This document shows positions 17,275 to 26,938 of a stretch of 64,000 bases of DNA, one piece after another. The position numbers were made by a program, and so were the translations under genes. Each line of letters begins with the position of its first letter. Within the stretch, counting starts at the first letter, position 1. A model generated the notes under the pieces. It was not told the DNA's origin. It did no database searches and saw only the letters and a list, made by a program, of their open reading frames with translations. Origin of the DNA: Nocardioides rubriscoriae (GTDB lineage Bacteria; Actinomycetota; Actinomycetes; Propionibacteriales; Nocardioidaceae); the NCBI RefSeq assembly GCF_008087085.1, contig NZ_VIYJ01000001.1, positions 310,001 through 374,000 of the forward strand, read 5' to 3'.

Positions 17275-18317
17275 GTCGCCGGCTGCTCGCCCTGTGCGTC
17301 ACCGACGTGATGAGCGGCGGTGAGCGCTACCTCGTGCGCCTGGTCGAAGAACTCGCGGCCGACGGATGGGATACGACGATCGCGACGCGGCCAGGGCCGC
17401 TCGCGGACGACCTGGCGCAGCGACCAGGGATCCGGTCGGTGACAACGCAACTGGGGCCGAAGCTCGGTCGGAGCACGGCGGTCGCGAACCTCGGCACCTG
17501 GCGCCAACAAAGGGAGATCTTCGACCGCCTCATCACGTCTGAGAAGCCGGACGTCGTCCTACTGCAGTACAAGCTCGAGCAGTTGCTGTGGGGCGGACGG
17601 CGGCTCGGACCGCGATTCGTACTGCTCGAGCATGGCCCCGTCCCCGGTCCAATCCTCAAGCTTCCAGTCGTCCGGCGCGCTTACAGGCGAAGCGCACGGC
17701 TTGCCGACGCGACGTTTGCCGCCTCGACGGTGGCCGCGCGTGACCTGCGAACCGCGGGAGCCGAGCCGTGCCTGCTGCCAGCAGGCGTCGACGCGCCGCG
17801 GAACGTCGTCGCAGCGCCGGGTCGCAGGCGTGGCCTCTATGCGGGCCGTTTGGAAACGAACAAGGGGGTTCTCGAGGCCATCGACCTGGTGTTGCGCAGT
17901 CCGGGGTTCTCCCTCACAGTCGCTGGCACCGGCACGTTGAGCGACCGGGTGGCCGAGTTAGCACGCCTGCATCCGGAGTCCCTAAACTACGTCGGCTACT
18001 CAGACGACGTCGTCGGCCTCATCAACACCGTCGACTTCGGGATACTCCTCTCCTCGGACCCGGGCGAAGGACGCCCGCTCTTCGCTCTCGAGTGCCTGGC
18101 GAGCAACAGGCCGGTCATCGGATCGAGCGCTACGGAGGCGCTGCAGTCGCTCTGGACGGAGTTCGGGGAGGAGCGGATCAGGCTGGTGGACGCGCAGTCG
18201 TTGCGCGACGTTGTCCTGCGGGAAGAGTGGATACGTCCCGTCTCCGTCACCATCCCTGGATGGGACGAGACCGCAAAGGTCTTCGCGCGCCGGGTCAGCG
18301 AGCAGCGCTCGCAATAA
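17271..18317 (+). CDS. Glycosyltransferase, GT4-like
   Basis: The 348-residue protein starts CVTDVMSGGERYLVRLVEEL, the usual GGxE start of GT4 enzymes. It has the donor-domain start GRRRGLYAGRLETNKGVLEAI and a DPGEGRPLFALECLASNRPVI block in which the E after FAL occupies the conserved EX7E-like position. It is last in the plus-strand set and its 3' end overlaps the convergent glycosyltransferase gene by 23 bp. Its sugar specificity is unknown. Confidence 0.8.
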   Translation: MSRRLLALCVTDVMSGGERYLVRLVEELAADGWDTTIATRPGPLADDLAQRPGIRSVTTQLGPKLGRSTAVANLGTWRQQREIFDRLITSEKPDVVLLQYKLEQLLWGGRRLGPRFVLLEHGPVPGPILKLPVVRRAYRRSARLADATFAASTVAARDLRTAGAEPCLLPAGVDAPRNVVAAPGRRRGLYAGRLETNKGVLEAIDLVLRSPGFSLTVAGTGTLSDRVAELARLHPESLNYVGYSDDVVGLINTVDFGILLSSDPGEGRPLFALECLASNRPVIGSSATEALQSLWTEFGEERIRLVDAQSLRDVVLREEWIRPVSVTIPGWDETAKVFARRVSEQRSQ

Positions 18318-19347
18318 CCTCCGCGTAGAGGCGCACGCACTCCTGCGCAGCTCCCCCCCAGGTGAGGGTAGCCAGCCGCCGGTGGTCGATGGGGGGAGGG
18401 TCGCTCAGGGCGGTTTGGAGGACCTCTCGTAACGAGTCGACGTCGTCAGCAGTGAACGTCGGCATCCCCGTGATCGTGGCCAGCTCGCCGAAGGCAGGGA
18501 TGTCGGACAGCACGCACGGCGTTCCGAGGGTCATGGACTCGATGGCCGACAAGCCGAGCAGTTCCGGGCGGCGCAACCGCTTACCGTTCATAACAGACCG
18601 TGTGGGTGACACGCTGATCCGTGACCCGGCGAGCACCGCGGCTACATCGGAGTCAGCGGGCGATGAGACGAACTTGACGTCCTTACCACTTGCGAGCCGC
18701 CGCAGTGAGTCGATGTAGTCGTGGTCCATGGCGGAGCCAGCGACGACGCATCGGGCGCTGTCCGGCAGGGCCCGGAGGAGCAGGTCGGGACCCTTGTGCG
18801 GTATCAGGCGCCCCACGAAGGCGACGTCCCAGTCGCCATGGTTTGGTCGGGAGGTTGGGTCAACCGATCGCAGGATGTGGTCCCCACCCCCGTAGATCAC
18901 GCGGAACGGCTTCGCCAACGGCCAACCGAGATCAAGGGCGCTCACGTGGCTGATGGCGGCCAACCCATCGATCATCCGCAAACGCTGCGCGCCCAGGACG
19001 CGCCCGATCGACCGCCATCCCCCGCCCAGGTCGCTGAGCACAACGGGCGTACCTGTGCGCAGGCTCGAGGCCAAGACTAGATCTGCGACGTGGGAGTCGA
19101 GCTGGAAGAGATGCACGACGGAAGCACCCGCGACCAGCCGGCGCAGTTCTCGCGCATCGAGCCGCTCGTCGTCACCCGAATCATCCGCATGCTTCATCAA
19201 TCCGCGGTAACCGATTCCAGACACCACGGTAACCTCGATGCCCGGCTGCGACCGCATGGCAGCGACGAACTCCGAGACGTAGCGCTCCCCGCCGCCCGAC
19301 GAGCCGGGCTCGAACAGCTTGGGTGCGCAGATGAGAACCCTAATCAC
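18295..19347 (-). CDS. Glycosyltransferase, GT4-like
   Basis: The 350-residue protein has the N-terminal motif SSGGGERYVSEFVAAM, the donor-domain start DVAFVGRLIPHKGPDLLLRAL, and GLSAIESMTLGTPCVLSDIPAFGE, a complete GT4 signature with the catalytic Glu. GTG 19347 is preferred, with GAAGG about 9 bp upstream; an ATG 60 bp further upstream extends the frame with weaker content. It is transcribed against the neighbouring sets, sharing a 219-bp divergent region with the polymerase gene. Confidence 0.8.
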   Translation of the reverse strand: MIRVLICAPKLFEPGSSGGGERYVSEFVAAMRSQPGIEVTVVSGIGYRGLMKHADDSGDDERLDARELRRLVAGASVVHLFQLDSHVADLVLASSLRTGTPVVLSDLGGGWRSIGRVLGAQRLRMIDGLAAISHVSALDLGWPLAKPFRVIYGGGDHILRSVDPTSRPNHGDWDVAFVGRLIPHKGPDLLLRALPDSARCVVAGSAMDHDYIDSLRRLASGKDVKFVSSPADSDVAAVLAGSRISVSPTRSVMNGKRLRRPELLGLSAIESMTLGTPCVLSDIPAFGELATITGMPTFTADDVDSLREVLQTALSDPPPIDHRRLATLTWGGAAQECVRLYAEVIASAAR

Positions 19348-19565
19348 CGCGAAGCACCTTCCACCTGGCTCATTGCGACGGAACTCCAAGAAGTCACAGT
19401 GAGGCAATTCAGCCTCGCGCGGCGGTCGCTCAACATGTGCCTACTGTGTCAGGACCGACGTCCCGCTCGATCCTCAGGGGTGGCTCTCTCGACTCAGCTG
19501 AGGCATCAGTCTCCCTGGGGCACAATGAGACAGACATCGGCCGCAACGTTCGGAGCATTCCCACC

Positions 19566-20909
19566 ATGGAGCTACTGCTCTTCGTGATCGTCAGTGCGGC
19601 GATCTTGACTCGTTCGTGGCGATGGGTCTCGCAGGGTGAGCTCAGTCGCGTGCTCCTCTCGACTACGGCCTGCATCGTCTACATCACCTGCCTGTTCGTG
19701 CCCGCAGAGTTAGCCGTCCACTCTCAGTTGCGAAGCAAGCTGACCGCAGCCGGTGTGCTCAATGGCGTCACGGACCGCGAGCTGAGCGACTTGCTGGTTC
19801 GCTGGTCCGTCGAGCTGGCCATCGTCGTCGCAGGTGAGATCCTCGTCATGAGTCGGGTTTCGCGCGGAGCCTTTGAGGGCACCTACCGCCCTCCGTCGAC
19901 CGGCATCCTCGTCCTGGCGTACGCCTGTGTCGGTTCCGGCCTCTTCGCCTTCGCGACGCTGGTGTCCGGGACGGAAGCGCGAGGCACGAGCGGTCTCGGG
20001 GTACAGAATCTGATCGCCTCCTTTTACGTATCGGGCTTAGCGATTCTCGGGTACCACCTCGCTTCGCTGGCGACTGTGCATCGAGTGGTGTTTGCTCTCG
20101 GTGTTGTGTACCAAGCAACATCCTTGACCCGCAGCCCGCTAGTCGTGATCGGCCTCGCCGTTGTGGTCGGCGTCGCTCATCGCGGCGGACTTCGGCGAAA
20201 GCGTGTCTTCCTGGTCATCGCCGTCGTCGCCATCATCGCGGTCCTCGGCTCAAGTGTGATGTCCGCACTTCGCGGCGCTGCCTTGAGAGACGAGGCCGTC
20301 ACCGCCAGCGGGACAGTGGGCGCAGTTCTGGAGAACCCGTTGGAGGCGCCGTACCAAGGCGGAGTTGACACCCTCGATGGGTACCGTCTGTCTCAACGTC
20401 TCTCGCCCGTCGAGCCGGCACGCCCGGCTGATCTGCTCTTGGCGGTCGGATCCTTCGTTCCACGATCCATCTGGCCCGACAAGCCACAGGATCTCTCGGT
20501 CGACATCTCGCGGAAATACCTGGGGTATCGCAACAGCGGGCAGTTCCTGTCCCCGGTCGGCTACCTGACACTAGCCGGCGGCAGCTACCTCGCCGGGCTG
20601 GCACTCCTTGGCCTGCTTTGCGTTCTGTTTGCGTTCGCCAACCGGAAATGTGCTGGCCTGCTTGCGGTAGCGATGGCCGTCATCTGCTTCCGATTCTTCA
20701 TCGGCGGGGGCAGCTTCGACATCACCTACGGCATCCGTCTAGCCCTGCCGTGGTTGGCCTACTGGTCGGTGCAGTGGGCTGTGAGCGGCCAGGGAGTTAC
20801 CAAGTTCTACTCAATGGCCAACAGCCCCACCGAGCCCGATCCAAACGACTGGCGTCGGAGCAGTGAATCGATCAGCCCTGCCGGCAGAGACCTTCGAGGT
20901 CATGGATGA
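19566..20909 (+). CDS. Wzy-like polysaccharide polymerase
   Basis: The 447-residue protein has ten or more membrane segments and a long extracytoplasmic loop between them (ENPLEAPYQGGVDTLDGYRL to PDKPQDLSVDISRKYLG), the plan of O-antigen and capsule polymerases. The sequence is poorly conserved, as is normal for Wzy, so the call rests on topology and context. ATG 19566 is chosen because the hydrophobic N terminus begins there; the frame is open upstream to 19437. Its 3' end overlaps the convergent gene by 38 bp. Confidence 0.72.
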   Translation: MELLLFVIVSAAILTRSWRWVSQGELSRVLLSTTACIVYITCLFVPAELAVHSQLRSKLTAAGVLNGVTDRELSDLLVRWSVELAIVVAGEILVMSRVSRGAFEGTYRPPSTGILVLAYACVGSGLFAFATLVSGTEARGTSGLGVQNLIASFYVSGLAILGYHLASLATVHRVVFALGVVYQATSLTRSPLVVIGLAVVVGVAHRGGLRRKRVFLVIAVVAIIAVLGSSVMSALRGAALRDEAVTASGTVGAVLENPLEAPYQGGVDTLDGYRLSQRLSPVEPARPADLLLAVGSFVPRSIWPDKPQDLSVDISRKYLGYRNSGQFLSPVGYLTLAGGSYLAGLALLGLLCVLFAFANRKCAGLLAVAMAVICFRFFIGGGSFDITYGIRLALPWLAYWSVQWAVSGQGVTKFYSMANSPTEPDPNDWRRSSESISPAGRDLRGHG

Positions 20910-21951
20910 GGGACGAGGTCGCGGCTTTCCAGCCCCAATCCACGGCGGTGAGACCGCTCTCCGCGTCATGCCTGTCATCGAGCGAGGTCAGCAAGCGGAC
21001 CACGTGATCCGCAAATTCTTCCGACGAACTTGCCTGCGCGACGTATTGCCGGCACTCGGAAGGCACCGAGCGCATGCTGTACGGCGTTGCGACCATGGAG
21101 CGGCCGTGCGCGAGGGCGCTCACCACCTTGAGCTGCGCGCCAGCTCCTCGCCTCACCGGCGCAACCGTCAAGGCGCACGAGCGAAGCTCGTCATCGATCG
21201 ATTCCACCTCGCCCACGACCGTGACGGAATCGCTGGCCAAGGACCGGCACGATCGATCGGTTCCACGTCCAACGATTCGTAACTGAGCCTTCGGGTGTCG
21301 GCGGAGCACGTGGGGCCAAACCGTAGTGACGAGCCACATGGCTGCATCGTCGTTCGGCGCATACCCACCGGACCCGAGAAAGAGCACAGGCGCATCCAGC
21401 GACGAGTGCGCGAAATCCGCAGGCGGGTCACACGAGTGTGGGACGAGGCACGTTCGTGCGCCCCACGCCTTGAGGCGCGCTTCCTCCTCGGGAGTGCAAG
21501 CAATGCAGAGCGCGGCATCACGCGCAGCTCGGGGTTCCCAGCGCCTTGCCTTGAGGGACTCAAGTATCGCGCTGCCCTTGTGCAGTCCGGATGCCAGAGC
21601 GGCGAGGGACGCGTAGCGGTCGATCTCGATGTTCTGGAAATCGATGACCACCGGCGTCTTGGTTCGAAACATCGGCGCCAAGTACGAGATGCTGAGCAGG
21701 ATTACGTCCGGATCGGATTCCTCGACGGCATCTGTGAGCGCGTCGAGAATTCTGATGTTTCCCTGCCTCGGTCTCGGGCTCACAAAATGTCGAAGTGCGG
21801 TGGCCCGTGCCGCCATACCGTACGTCTCTGGATCGAAGATCTTGACGTGATGACCGGCAGCCTCGAGCCCCTGGACCAACCCCGCCATCCGGATCTGACC
21901 ACCGGACCGCGCGGGCTCGATCGGCTCCAACGCGACGAACGCGACCCTCAC
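20872..21951 (-). CDS. Glycosyltransferase, GT4-like
   Basis: The 359-residue protein begins VRVAFVALEPIEPARSGGQIRM. It has PVVIDFQNIEIDRYASLA in the acceptor domain, and the donor-domain motifs VLFLGSGGYAPNDDAAMWLVTTVWP and GAGAQLKVVSALAHGRSMVAT, similar to GT4 enzymes of the WfgS/PelF sort. GTG 21951 overlaps the stop of the rmd-like gene as GTGA, so translation is coupled. It ends the five-gene minus-strand operon. Confidence 0.8.
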   Translation of the reverse strand: MRVAFVALEPIEPARSGGQIRMAGLVQGLEAAGHHVKIFDPETYGMAARATALRHFVSPRPRQGNIRILDALTDAVEESDPDVILLSISYLAPMFRTKTPVVIDFQNIEIDRYASLAALASGLHKGSAILESLKARRWEPRAARDAALCIACTPEEEARLKAWGARTCLVPHSCDPPADFAHSSLDAPVLFLGSGGYAPNDDAAMWLVTTVWPHVLRRHPKAQLRIVGRGTDRSCRSLASDSVTVVGEVESIDDELRSCALTVAPVRRGAGAQLKVVSALAHGRSMVATPYSMRSVPSECRQYVAQASSSEEFADHVVRLLTSLDDRHDAESGLTAVDWGWKAATSSLIHDLEGLCRQG

Positions 21952-22880
21952 AGCGCGGCCCCGCGGCTCGTGGCCCGATCGCACTCCGCAACGAAATCAC
22001 GAACGGTGCTTGCGGTGTCGACGATGGGGACCCAACCACAGAGATCACGCAGACGCTTGTGGTCCCCGACGATCAAACGAGGGTCGGTAGGCCGGAGTCG
22101 ATTCTCGTCGACCTCGATCCGCACATTCTCCGCGCCCATCGCGGAGAGCAACTCTCCAAGCAGGGCCTGGCCACTCACCGCGCGACCCGAGCAGACGTTG
22201 AATGGTCCGACGTCTGCGCCACCACCTTCGACCAACAGGCGGTAGGCCCTCACAACGTCCCTCACGTCGGTGTAGTCGCGCTGCGTCGTCAGATCGCCTA
22301 CGAGCGCTGGCTCGCCGCTCCGCGCTGCTAGGGCTACGGCGTCATACAGGTCAGGAAGCAGGAACCCCGACCTTTGCCCAGGTCCGATGTGGTTGAACGG
22401 CCGGACCACCGTCCACGCCAAGCCACGATGCGCGTAATAACCTGCCTGGTTCTCGTTGAGCACCTTGCTCACAGCGTACGGCGAGGCGAAGGCGATCTGA
22501 CCATCCTCGTCGATGGGCATCTGCTGGTCGGGCGAGTAGACAGCCCCGCTGCTCACCAGAAGCACCCTGGGCGGCTGCGCAGACCGCAAGGACGCCTCCC
22601 CCAGGTGGGTCACCATCTGGCTGTTGGCCGATATGTAGGCCTGCGGGTCATCGAAGGACGGGCCCACGGATGACAGAGCGGCCAGGTGGATGACGGCCGC
22701 GACGTCGATGGAGGGCCACGACTCGGTGAGGTCGTGCTGGATGTGGTCACTGAGCAGACCGGCTGTCTCAGGGATAGGACTCCCCAAGCCCACTCCCACG
22801 ACCTCGTGCCCAGATGATACGAGCTCTGCAGCCAGGTGCCGGCCAACGAAGCCGTTGATGCCGGTGACGGCCACCCTCAT
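21948..22880 (-). CDS. GDP-4-keto-6-deoxymannose reductase-like SDR (Rmd-like)
   Basis: The 310-residue extended short-chain dehydrogenase has the nucleotide-binding TGINGFVGRHLA, an SSGAVY serine and the SPYAVSK catalytic Tyr/Lys. GPGQRSGFLLPDL and QRDYTDVRDVVRAY fit sugar-nucleotide reductases or epimerases. Directly downstream of gmd, it most likely reduces GDP-4-keto-6-deoxy-D-mannose to GDP-D-rhamnose; 6-deoxy-talose is the alternative. The family call is secure, the product is inference from the neighbour. Confidence 0.75.
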   Translation of the reverse strand: MRVAVTGINGFVGRHLAAELVSSGHEVVGVGLGSPIPETAGLLSDHIQHDLTESWPSIDVAAVIHLAALSSVGPSFDDPQAYISANSQMVTHLGEASLRSAQPPRVLLVSSGAVYSPDQQMPIDEDGQIAFASPYAVSKVLNENQAGYYAHRGLAWTVVRPFNHIGPGQRSGFLLPDLYDAVALAARSGEPALVGDLTTQRDYTDVRDVVRAYRLLVEGGGADVGPFNVCSGRAVSGQALLGELLSAMGAENVRIEVDENRLRPTDPRLIVGDHKRLRDLCGWVPIVDTASTVRDFVAECDRATSRGAAL

Positions 22881-22892
22881 CGTGTCTCCCCC

Positions 22893-23909
22893 TCAGCGCT
22901 CAGCGACGCGCGGCTGGGCGCGCCCCGACAGCAGGGCGATGTCGTGGTCGACCATTCGCTTGACCAGACCCGGGAAGTCCACCTCACGCCGCCAGCCCAG
23001 AACCCGCTCAGCCTTGCTGGGGTCACCCAGCAGGATGTCGACCTCGGCGGGCCGCATGAACTCGGGGTCCTGCTTGACGTAGGGACGCCAGTCGTCGATG
23101 CCAACCTGACCGAATGCAAGAGTCAGAAACTCCTCGATCGAGTGCGTCTCCCCTGTCGCAAGGACGAAGTCGTCCGGCTGATCGTGCTGCAGCATCTGCC
23201 ACATACCGCGGACGTAGTCGCCTGCGTAGCCCCAGTCGCGCTTGGGCCACAGGTCACCGAGGGTGACGTGGTCCTGCTGCCCAAGGTGAATGGCTGCGAC
23301 GGCGTTGGTGATCTTGCGTGTGACGAACTCCAGGCCACGCCGCTCGCCCTCGTGATTAAACAGAATTCCCGTGGCGACGAACATCCCGTAGCTCTCGCGG
23401 TAGTTCCGGGCAATCCAATGGGCGTACAGCTTCGCCACGCCATAGGGACTTCGAGGGTGGAACAGCGACTCCTCGTTGTAGCCCGCACCGGGCCGGTTGT
23501 AATCCAGGCCGCCGAACATCTCCGACGTTGATGCCTGGTAGACCCGCGCGGTGTCCGCCATGCCGGTCACGCGCACCGCTTCAAGCAGGTTCAGCACGCC
23601 CTTGGCCGTGATGTCGGCGGTGAGCTGGGGGTTGCGGAAGGAGTATCCGACATGGCTGATTGCACCCAGGTTGTAAACCTCATGGGGCTGCGAGGTCAGC
23701 ATTGCTTGAATCAGTGAGGTCTGGTCCGTCAGGTCGGCCTCGATGATGTTGACATAAGGGAACTCCGCCTCAAGTGCCTCCTTCCGGGCGTTCCGCTGTC
23801 CGCGGATCAATCCGAAGACCTCGTAGCCCTTCTCGTGGAGCAACTCGGTGAGGTGGCCGCCGTCCTGGCCTGTGATCCCGGTGATCAGAGCGCGGCGCGT
23901 CTCATTCAT
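22893..23909 (-). CDS. gmd: GDP-mannose 4,6-dehydratase
   Basis: The 338-residue protein has the canonical TGITGQDGGHLTELL start. The active-site blocks are ASTSEMFG, SPYGVAKLYAHWIARNYRESYG (Tyr/Lys pair) and RDWGYAGDYVRGMWQML, with FMRPAEVDILLGDPSKA near the end. It converts GDP-mannose to GDP-4-keto-6-deoxymannose; manA at 5.4 kb supplies the precursor pathway. ATG 23909 overlaps the upstream glycosyltransferase stop by 4 bp, and rmd follows after 12 bp. A second, divergent GMD-like gene lies at 40.5 kb. Confidence 0.92.
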   Translation of the reverse strand: MNETRRALITGITGQDGGHLTELLHEKGYEVFGLIRGQRNARKEALEAEFPYVNIIEADLTDQTSLIQAMLTSQPHEVYNLGAISHVGYSFRNPQLTADITAKGVLNLLEAVRVTGMADTARVYQASTSEMFGGLDYNRPGAGYNEESLFHPRSPYGVAKLYAHWIARNYRESYGMFVATGILFNHEGERRGLEFVTRKITNAVAAIHLGQQDHVTLGDLWPKRDWGYAGDYVRGMWQMLQHDQPDDFVLATGETHSIEEFLTLAFGQVGIDDWRPYVKQDPEFMRPAEVDILLGDPSKAERVLGWRREVDFPGLVKRMVDHDIALLSGRAQPRVAER

Positions 23910-25111
23910 CTACTGTCCTCTCGACGTACTGATGGGGGAGCCTGTTGCAACATCTCGTCAACGCACAACCGAATGCGGGCCGCGAATGACTGCTCGCTGA
24001 AGTCATCGGCACGACGACGAAGTACATCCGCATCCCAGGTGCGGCTTCCGCACTCGTCAAGGGCCGCAGCGATCAAGTCTGGACGGGGCTCGTTGAAGAA
24101 GATGCCCGTCGAGCCCTCGATGACAGTGTCCAAGAATCCACCCCACCGGAGGACGACCGACGGCTTGCCGTGGGCGGCAGCCTCCAAGGGAGTGAGCCCG
24201 AAGTCCTCGTGGCTGGCGGCGACGAGCGCGCGGCACCCTCGGTAGGCTCCGGCCATCTCGGCGTCAGTAAGCCCCTCGAGGAAGATGACGTTGGATGCCG
24301 CCGCCTGCTGCAGCTCGGCCTTCTGGGGGCCGGCACCGATGACCACCAGACGTTGAGTCGGACGGTCCCTGAAGGCTTCCACGATCTCGCGGACGTTCTT
24401 GTACGGCAGCAGTCGAGAGACAACCAGGTAGTAGCCGGGAGCCGGCAGCCGCCGATCATCGGGGACGAGCGCAACATCAACAGTGTGGGGCGCGGGCACA
24501 ACGTCGACGTCGAAGCCGTAAGCCCGCTTGATCCGACCTTGCGTGACCGATGAGATCGCCAGATAGGCGTCCGCACTGCTCGCCGCGCGGCGGTCCCATC
24601 GCCGGAGGGCCGGACTGAGTACGCGGAGCGCAGCACGGGTAGACATCCCCGCGCTATCGCCGAGGTAGCGATCAGACTCGTAGAGCCAACGTGCCGGGGC
24701 GTAGCAGTAGACAACCTTGCGGCCTTGGGTCCTGAATCCGTGGGACCACCCGCTGCTGCTCGCGATGACCAGGTCAGCGTCGATGTGGACTGAACTCGCC
24801 GCCCACGCCAGGAACGGAAGGGCGCGACGATGGTCCCGTCGGAAGAGTCGCACCTGATTCAGCGCCGAAACTCGGATGTCGAGACCGCGAAACTCGTCGT
24901 AGGTCTGATCGGGCTCGTACAGCGTCGTGAAGATCGGGGCATCAGGGAAGATGCGGGAGAGCGCGAGGACCACCCGTTCTGCGCCGCCTCGCTGCGTGAG
25001 GTAGTCGTGGGCAATGGCGATACGCGGCCGTGCGACGCGACCGTTGGCAGCACCAGCGCCACCGGTCAGATCTCCGGTCGACTGGCCGCTCTCACTCCCG
25101 GTCATGAGCAT
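23906..25111 (-). CDS. Glycosyltransferase, GT4 (mannosyl/rhamnosyl type)
   Basis: The 401-residue protein begins, after a disordered 28-residue leader, with IAIAHDYLTQRGGAERVVLAL. FPDAPIFTTLYEPDQTYDEF and YCYAPARWLYESDRYL are characteristic of a GT4 subgroup that often transfers mannose or 6-deoxymannose from GDP-sugars. VVSRLLPYKNVREIVEAF and EDFGLTPLEAAAHGKPSVVLRWGG complete the donor domain. It precedes gmd with a 4-bp overlap and overlaps the DUF4012 gene by 10 bp. Use of GDP-rhamnose is inference from the operon. Confidence 0.8.
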   Translation of the reverse strand: MLMTGSESGQSTGDLTGGAGAANGRVARPRIAIAHDYLTQRGGAERVVLALSRIFPDAPIFTTLYEPDQTYDEFRGLDIRVSALNQVRLFRRDHRRALPFLAWAASSVHIDADLVIASSSGWSHGFRTQGRKVVYCYAPARWLYESDRYLGDSAGMSTRAALRVLSPALRRWDRRAASSADAYLAISSVTQGRIKRAYGFDVDVVPAPHTVDVALVPDDRRLPAPGYYLVVSRLLPYKNVREIVEAFRDRPTQRLVVIGAGPQKAELQQAAASNVIFLEGLTDAEMAGAYRGCRALVAASHEDFGLTPLEAAAHGKPSVVLRWGGFLDTVIEGSTGIFFNEPRPDLIAAALDECGSRTWDADVLRRRADDFSEQSFAARIRLCVDEMLQQAPPSVRREDSR

Positions 25112-26853
25112 GCCGACCGGAACCTAGAGGACCCGGGTCCGGGTGCGATCCCAGGCGTCACGGTCGTCCGACCGTCGCCAACCTGCCCGGGGCCGGTCTT
25201 CATGTCCCAAGTCACTATGACGTTGTCCAGCGTCTCGATGATCGGCGCCGTCGTCACCACGGGGCGCCCATCGATCTCGAGGCCGTAGTCGGTGTCGATG
25301 TTCTTCCCGTCGACGCGCACATTGCTGATCGAGCCTCCAAACGGCCCGTAGATCCGCAGCGCAACCAGCTGCGTACCCACTGGAATCCCGTACTGCCCGC
25401 CGCCCGTCACGTAGGTCGGAAGCTCCTTGGCTGCCCTAGGTCCGATGGTCTGGCTGAAGGTCATGCTGCCAGTGAGGCTTTGTGTCCCCGCTTCACAACC
25501 GCGGGACCTGACCTCAGTGAAGTAGCGGAGGTAGTAAGACATCTTCGATCCGGTGGCGTCGTTGAGGCCGATGTCCACGTGGGGCGTTGCGCCGTCGTCC
25601 CCGGCGAGTGCGCCGAGGATCGTTGCTCCGCGGAGCACAGCAGCGTCATCCTGATCGAACGGCGACACCAGGAATCGCCGCTCCGAGGCCGCCTTGGCGA
25701 AACCCTGGACGAAGTCGATCGGCGATGCCAGGTCGCCGGTGGCCGCCTCGAAGATTGCTCGAGCGACGGCCTGGAATCGCTCGTCCTGCTCAGCCGGGTC
25801 CTTGATCGTGAGATAGGTATTGCTCAGCAGTTCATCGACGATGTTGTCGGCTGTTAGCGTCAGGTCACCGACCTGAACCGGGCCGGTACCGTCCATGAGG
25901 TAGGACATTCCCACGGGGTCCAGGGCCAGCACGCCGTCGAGGTCGGTGTCTGGGTACTTTCGATCCCAGAACGCCTCGAACAGCTCGGCGGCGCGCGGGA
26001 AGTCGGGGATGAAGTTGGGATCCTGGAAGAACAGTGCCGGCAGCTCGTCGTAGACGGCGTCCTCCTCGGCGGTGAGCTCGACGACCTGCTCGTCGGTGTT
26101 GAGATCACCGGCCGATCCTTGCTCGAGCAGCTCGACCTTGCCGTCCTCGACATGGATGCGGGCCCATGAGCCTGGGAGACCGCCGGTTGAGCGAATCTCG
26201 GCGTTGTTCTGGAAGATGAAGAGATAGTCACGTGGGCCGTCCGCACCAAGCATGGCGGGGAGCACGTCGACCGCAGTGCCAGCAGCTTTGAAGTCGCCCG
26301 CGACCTCGGCCAACCGCTTGGTGTAGTCGTCGTACCGCGTGCGCAGCGCCGGCGCGAAGTCGCGAGAGTCCAACGGTTCCACCAGGTCGACGGCCTGACG
26401 CATCGCAGTGGCGGCGTCGTTGACCGGCTGCTGCAAGGCCGCCACTTGGTCGACGTCGATGCGTCCGTCGGCGACGATGCCGTCAAGGGAGTCGACGGTG
26501 TCGACGAGCGGCGTAACAGCGTCCCGGGCGACCAGGTCGACCGAGGCGCTGAGCGCCTCGACGCCGGCGGCGTCGTCGCCGTAGACGGGGAGGTTGGTCA
26601 GGCCGGCCCACCAGAAGCCATCGGTGCGGTCGGCAGCCGAGGCGGCCGCGTCGCGCAGGTCGTCGACGGCAGCATCGCGGGCGGCGTCGTCACCGTCGGT
26701 GACGGCAGCCTGCAGGCGGTCGACGGCTGCGTCGGCTGCGCGGAGGTCACGCTCGGTGCGCCACCCCAGCCAGGCACTCCAGGCCACGGCGGCCACCACC
26801 AGTACGGCGACGGCGATCAGGAGGCGACGCAGGGTGAAGACGCTGTCTTTCAC
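25102..26853 (-). CDS. DUF4012 membrane-anchored protein
   Basis: The 583-residue protein has a single N-terminal membrane segment (residues about 9-27), then a helical Ala/Asp-rich region and a large extracytoplasmic domain with the DUF4012 landmarks YLFIFQNNAEIRSTGGLPGSWARI and LDPVGMSYLMDGTGPVQV. DUF4012 proteins are repeatedly found in actinobacterial exopolysaccharide loci; their activity is not established. It heads the five-gene minus-strand operon, which points to a role in export, attachment or remodelling of the glycan outside the membrane. Confidence 0.83.
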   Translation of the reverse strand: MKDSVFTLRRLLIAVAVLVVAAVAWSAWLGWRTERDLRAADAAVDRLQAAVTDGDDAARDAAVDDLRDAAASAADRTDGFWWAGLTNLPVYGDDAAGVEALSASVDLVARDAVTPLVDTVDSLDGIVADGRIDVDQVAALQQPVNDAATAMRQAVDLVEPLDSRDFAPALRTRYDDYTKRLAEVAGDFKAAGTAVDVLPAMLGADGPRDYLFIFQNNAEIRSTGGLPGSWARIHVEDGKVELLEQGSAGDLNTDEQVVELTAEEDAVYDELPALFFQDPNFIPDFPRAAELFEAFWDRKYPDTDLDGVLALDPVGMSYLMDGTGPVQVGDLTLTADNIVDELLSNTYLTIKDPAEQDERFQAVARAIFEAATGDLASPIDFVQGFAKAASERRFLVSPFDQDDAAVLRGATILGALAGDDGATPHVDIGLNDATGSKMSYYLRYFTEVRSRGCEAGTQSLTGSMTFSQTIGPRAAKELPTYVTGGGQYGIPVGTQLVALRIYGPFGGSISNVRVDGKNIDTDYGLEIDGRPVVTTAPIIETLDNVIVTWDMKTGPGQVGDGRTTVTPGIAPGPGSSRFRSACS

Positions 26854-26878
26854 AGTGATGCTGACCCTTCCAAAAACA

Positions 26879-26912
26879 ATCCGTACCCCGGCGTGGACGC
26901 CGGGGTACGGAT
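26879..26912 (-). terminator. Intrinsic terminator of the small secreted-protein gene
   Basis: A perfect 16-bp stem (26879-26894 with 26897-26912) with a 2-base loop is followed, read on the minus strand, by a T-rich run (TGTTTTTGG). It separates the secreted-protein gene from the DUF4012 operon. Confidence 0.82.
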
Positions 26913-26938
26913 CAGAGTTGCTGCGGCAGGACGGTCGA

